From Acidobacteriota bacterium (GTDB lineage Bacteria; Acidobacteriota; Polarisedimenticolia; Gp22-AA2), in NCBI GenBank assembly GCA_016177515.1, contig JACOUZ010000267.1:1-8687 (forward strand): a DNA stretch of 8,687 bases, in the 5' to 3' direction. Below, one piece after another: positions 5,725 to 8,687 of this stretch. The translations under genes and the position numbers were made by a program. The notes under the pieces were generated by a model. That model was not told the origin of the DNA and did no database searches. It was given only the letters and a program-made list of their open reading frames with translations. Position 1 is the stretch's first letter; every line of letters starts with the position of its first letter.

Positions 5725-6990
5725 TTAAGGATAGATGCCGCGGATGCGCGTCGCCTCGGCGACCCGGCCGACCGCCAGGATGTAGGCGGCGGCCCGCATG
5801 TGCACGTTGAACTTCCTGGAGATCGCCAGGACCTCGTTGAAGGCGCGGGTCATGACCTTCTCCAGGTGATGGTTGACCTGGGCCTCCTCCCAGAAGAACG
5901 CCTGCAGCGACTGCACCCACTCGAAGTACGACACGGTGACGCCGCCGGCGTTCGCCAGGATGTCCGGGATCGTGAAGACGCCGTTCTTGTGCAGGATCTC
6001 GTCGGCGCCTGGAGTCGTCGGCCCGTTGGCCGCCTCGGCGACGATCCTGGCGCGGACGCGTCCGGCGTTCGCCTGGGTGATCTGGTTCTCGAGGGCGGCC
6101 GGCACCAGGACGTCGCACTCGAGCTCGAGCAGCCGCTCGTTGCTGATCGAGTCGGCGTCGCGGAAGCCCCGCAGGGAGCCGGTGCTTCCCTTGTGTGCCT
6201 GGACCGCCGTGATGTTCAGGCCCTTCGGGTTCAGGATGCCGCCGCTGCTGTCGGAGACGGCGATGACCGAGGCGCCGTCCTCGCTCAAGAGGCGCGCCGC
6301 CACGCTGCCGGCGTTGCCGAACCCCTGCACCGCCACCCGGGCGCCCTTCAGCGCGATCTTCTTCTCGCGGCAGGCCTCGCGCGTCACGAACTGCACGCCG
6401 CGCGCCGTCGCCTCGCCGCGGCCCTGCGAGCCGCCGATCTGCAGAGGCTTCCCGGTCACGACGCCCAACTGGGTCGAGCCGACGGTCATGGAGTAGGTGT
6501 CCATGATCCAGGCCATCGTCTGGGGGTTGGTGTAGACGTCGGGCGCGGGGATGTCGCGCTCGGGGCCGATGATGATGCTGATCTCGGAGGCGTAGCGCCG
6601 GGTCATGTTCTCGAGCTCCTGCTGCGACATGCGCTTGGGGTCGCAGATCACGCCCCCCTTGCCGCCGCCGTACGGAATGTTGACCGTGGCGCACTTCCAG
6701 GTCATCCAGGAGGCCAGCGCCTTCACCTCGTCCAGGGTGACGCTGGGGTGATAGCGGATGCCGCCCTTGGCGGGGCCGCGGGCCAGGTTGTGCTGCACCC
6801 GGTACCCTTCGAACACCCGGATCGATCCGTCGTCCATCTTGGTCGGGATCGACACGATCAGCTGGCGCTTCGGCCTTCTCAGGACCTCCCGCAGCCAGGC
6901 CTCGAGCTTCAGGTGCTCGGCCGCGTTGTCGAACTGCTGCTGCGCGATCTCGAAGGGGTTGAGGTTTTCCTTGACCAGAGTCGTGTCCAT
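5725..6990 (-). CDS. gdhA: Glutamate dehydrogenase (Glu/Leu/Phe/Val dehydrogenase family)
   Basis: A 421-residue protein, full length for the hexameric bacterial family. It interconverts L-glutamate with 2-oxoglutarate and ammonium using NAD(P), in the cytoplasm at the junction of nitrogen and carbon metabolism. The substrate domain carries GPAKGGIRYHP (72-82, Lys75), WMTWKCA (95-101, Lys99), PYGGGKGG with catalytic Lys111, and PAPDVYT with Asp151. The dinucleotide domain has the glycine motif GFGNAG (223-228) and an acidic residue Asp247 at the end of the next strand. ANGPTTP (321-327) and NAGGVTVSYFEW (347-358) are also typical. Glutamate is favoured over leucine or phenylalanine by overall resemblance; cofactor preference is not settled by eye. 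The ATG at 6990 has GGAGG 4 bases upstream and is preferred over a TTG at 7005. The VirJ-like gene follows after 7 bases. Confidence 0.95.
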   Translation of the reverse strand: MDTTLVKENLNPFEIAQQQFDNAAEHLKLEAWLREVLRRPKRQLIVSIPTKMDDGSIRVFEGYRVQHNLARGPAKGGIRYHPSVTLDEVKALASWMTWKCATVNIPYGGGKGGVICDPKRMSQQELENMTRRYASEISIIIGPERDIPAPDVYTNPQTMAWIMDTYSMTVGSTQLGVVTGKPLQIGGSQGRGEATARGVQFVTREACREKKIALKGARVAVQGFGNAGSVAARLLSEDGASVIAVSDSSGGILNPKGLNITAVQAHKGSTGSLRGFRDADSISNERLLELECDVLVPAALENQITQANAGRVRARIVAEAANGPTTPGADEILHKNGVFTIPDILANAGGVTVSYFEWVQSLQAFFWEEAQVNHHLEKVMTRAFNEVLAISRKFNVHMRAAAYILAVGRVAEATRIRGIYP

Positions 6991-7111
6991 GACGCCTCCA
7001 CGCAATCGGCTTGAGAAGTGGTCTCCATAATGGCAGGAACGGCTGACCTTTTACCATAAGCACGCCGGGAAATCCACCGCGGCGCGGCCCGGCGGACGCC
7101 GGTTCCGGGTG

Positions 7112-7117
7112 TACGAT
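7112..7117 (+). promoter_or_regulatory. Possible -10 box giving a leaderless transcript for the glycosyltransferase
   Basis: TACGAT (four of six matches to TATAAT) ends 9 bases before the ATG at 7127, which would place the transcription start at or next to the start codon. No Shine-Dalgarno is visible before that ATG (gtgtacgatccccaccct), unlike most other genes here. No convincing -35 box is present. The rest of the divergent gap (6991-7126) contains only weak candidates for a gdhA promoter, such as CATTAT on the minus strand at 7032-7027. Confidence 0.3.
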
Positions 7118-7126
7118 CCCCACCCT

Positions 7127-8687
7127 ATGAACCGTATCCGGATCTGGTTTCCGGCGCTGTGCGTCCTCTGCCTCCTGTCCCTGTTCGCCGGGCTGTCGAT
7201 CTGGGAAATGAGCGGCGATTCGCTGACGGTGGACGAGCGGGTCCATCTGCCCGCGGGCTACGCCTACTGGCGGACGCATGACTTCCGCCTCAACCCCGAG
7301 CACCCTCCCTTCGTCAAGCTGCTCTGCGCCGCTCCTCTGCTCCCGATCGACCCCGTCCTGCCTTCGACCGTGCCGCCGCAAGGGATGGACTACCGCCGCT
7401 TCATGGGCCCCTTCGGCGTCGCCTTCCTCTTCTCGCAGGACGCCGACCGCCTGCTGTTCCGGGGGCGGCTGCCCGTCGTCGGCCTGGGTGTCCTGCTCGG
7501 TCTTCTGGTCTTTCTCTGGTCGTGGCGGCTGCACGGAAATCCCGGGGCGGGACTCGTTTCGCTCGCTCTGCTCGCGCTCGAGCCGACGATCCTGGCGCAC
7601 AGCCACTACGTGACGACCGACGTGGCCCTGGCCTGCTTCGGCGTCATGGCGTTCAGCTTCCTGTGGAGATTCTGCGAACGGGGAGGCAGGAGCCGCGACC
7701 TGGTCCTCGCGTGCCTCGGCATGGGCCTGGCGCTCGCCTCGAAATTCTCGGCGATGGTCTTCCTGCCGGTGTTCTATCTCCTCTGGCTCCTGCGCTGGCC
7801 GAAGGCCCCGGCGGGCGCAACGGCTCCCTCGCGGTTGAGAGGAAAGTGGGGGGCGGCCCTGCTCGGAGCGGCCGGCATGGCGGTCATCGTCCAGGCGTGT
7901 TACTTCTTCTCCCCCGATCTCACTCTCTACTTCAAGGGCATCCGGGAGGTGCTCGCGAACAAGCCCGAGCACTATCCGGCCTACATCAACGGCTCCTTCC
8001 GCGTGGGGGGGACCTGGTGGTATCCGCTCTATCTGTTCCTCCTGAAGACCCCGCTGGCCACTCTCCTGGTGATGTCGCTCGCCGTGGCCGGCCTCTTCAA
8101 GAGGGCAGGCGGATGGAAGCCGATCCTGCTGTTCGTGGCCCTGCCGGGCGGCCTCTACGCTGTCGCGGTCTGCCTGCTGGCCGATAACTACGGATTACGC
8201 TACCTGATCCCCGCGACATCGTTCCTGCTGGTCCTCGCGGGCCGTGCCTATGCCCCGCTCGCGGCGACCTGGAAGGGGCGCGCCGCAGCGGCCGTCCTGG
8301 CCGTGTGGCTCGTGGCGTCGGTCGCCCGGACGGCGCCCCACTTCATCGCCTACTGCAATGAGATCATCGGCGGGCCGGAAAACGCCGCACACTTCATGGG
8401 GGATTCGAGCATCGACTGGGGCCAGGACTTGGCGCGGCTGAAAAGATACGAGGACGAGCGCGGTATCGATGATCTCATCCTGGCATACTGGGGACCGGTG
8501 GCGCCCAACCTTTACGGCGTCAGGTACCGCCACTGGACGATCGGCGCGCGGGCCGGCACGGACGATCCTCCCCTGGACGCCGACCCGCCCGTGCCCGGCA
8601 TTTACGCCATCAGCGTGAACCATCTGATTCACTTGAAGAAGAGGGTGCAGTTCGGGCGGGACGATCCAAAGGTCGACTGGCTGGAGC
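7127..8687 (+). CDS. GT-C membrane glycosyltransferase (PMT_2/ArnT-like), 3' end outside window
   Basis: 520 codons are visible with no stop; the gene runs off the right edge. It is a polytopic inner-membrane protein. An N-terminal membrane segment (about 6-27) is followed by a periplasmic loop with the acidic pair Asp36-Glu37, the GT-C catalytic or metal site, and NPEHPPFVKLL (56-66). Further hydrophobic segments lie at about 116-133, 143-157, 165-181, 191-223, 243-260, 297-323, 332-352, 359-376 and 386-401. Family-like motifs are LEPTILAHSHYVTTDVAL (151-168), LASKFSAMVFLP (203-214), FLLKTP (304-309) and a periplasmic ENAAHFMGDSSIDWGQDL (418-435). Such enzymes transfer sugars from polyprenyl-phosphate donors to lipid, glycan or protein. 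The acceptor cannot be told from sequence. No ribosome site is seen, so the message may be leaderless. No neighbouring glycan genes are visible. Confidence 0.88.
   Translation, partial: MNRIRIWFPALCVLCLLSLFAGLSIWEMSGDSLTVDERVHLPAGYAYWRTHDFRLNPEHPPFVKLLCAAPLLPIDPVLPSTVPPQGMDYRRFMGPFGVAFLFSQDADRLLFRGRLPVVGLGVLLGLLVFLWSWRLHGNPGAGLVSLALLALEPTILAHSHYVTTDVALACFGVMAFSFLWRFCERGGRSRDLVLACLGMGLALASKFSAMVFLPVFYLLWLLRWPKAPAGATAPSRLRGKWGAALLGAAGMAVIVQACYFFSPDLTLYFKGIREVLANKPEHYPAYINGSFRVGGTWWYPLYLFLLKTPLATLLVMSLAVAGLFKRAGGWKPILLFVALPGGLYAVAVCLLADNYGLRYLIPATSFLLVLAGRAYAPLAATWKGRAAAAVLAVWLVASVARTAPHFIAYCNEIIGGPENAAHFMGDSSIDWGQDLARLKRYEDERGIDDLILAYWGPVAPNLYGVRYRHWTIGARAGTDDPPLDADPPVPGIYAISVNHLIHLKKRVQFGRDDPKVDWLE

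Noticed and set aside
5686..7014. Plus-strand open frame of 442 codons opposite gdhA
   Set aside because: Asp/His/Leu-rich composition is the mirror of gdhA codons. The sense strand encodes an intact, full-length glutamate dehydrogenase.
5258..7972. Very long minus-strand open frame of 904 codons spanning three genes
   Set aside because: It runs antisense to the glycosyltransferase and out of phase with gdhA and the VirJ-like gene, both of which show clear family motifs. Its product is Arg/Gly/Pro-rich with no recognisable domain, as expected of a shadow frame in GC-rich DNA.

Overview
The window is GC-rich bacterial DNA with G or C at most third codon positions. Signal peptides with AxA-type cleavage sites and a possible outer-membrane strand at the left edge suggest a diderm (Gram-negative) organism. 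The style of the large secreted protein (MopE-like calcium motif, FN3-like module, conserved Cys-containing tail) and of the small HTH protein suggests an Acidobacteriota-like environmental genome. That placement comes from family resemblance and was not tested.

Layout, left to right. (1) 2-100 is the tail of a plus-strand gene, perhaps an outer-membrane barrel. (2) A good sigma70-type promoter at 175-203 precedes a secreted modular protein of about 1057 residues (301-3474). It has two copies of one beta-rich domain flanking a run of DD-x-D-A-L repeats, then a calcium-binding-like segment and an FN3-like end. (3) A small accessory block at 3533-4709 holds a minus-strand winged-HTH protein, a divergently transcribed VOC/glyoxalase-fold protein that has lost most metal ligands, and a secreted DUF1579-like protein that looks cut short by a frameshift. 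(4) A minus-strand pair, gdhA (6990-5725) followed 7 nt later by a VirJ/AcvB-like alpha/beta-hydrolase (5717-4854), is probably one operon. The hydrolase has alanine where the catalytic serine is expected. (5) A plus-strand GT-C (PMT/ArnT-like) membrane glycosyltransferase starts at 7127 and runs off the right edge.

How the genes relate. The gdhA-virJ pair looks co-transcribed, and the VOC-DUF1579 pair probably is. The HTH gene sits divergently next to the VOC gene, with a palindrome between them, so it could be a local regulator. The other neighbours show no shared pathway. I saw no tRNA, rRNA, CRISPR array, transposase, integrase, toxin-antitoxin pair or recognisable defence system. The points most worth follow-up are the serine-less VirJ-like protein and the architecture of the large secreted protein. 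I do not claim a new multi-gene system here.
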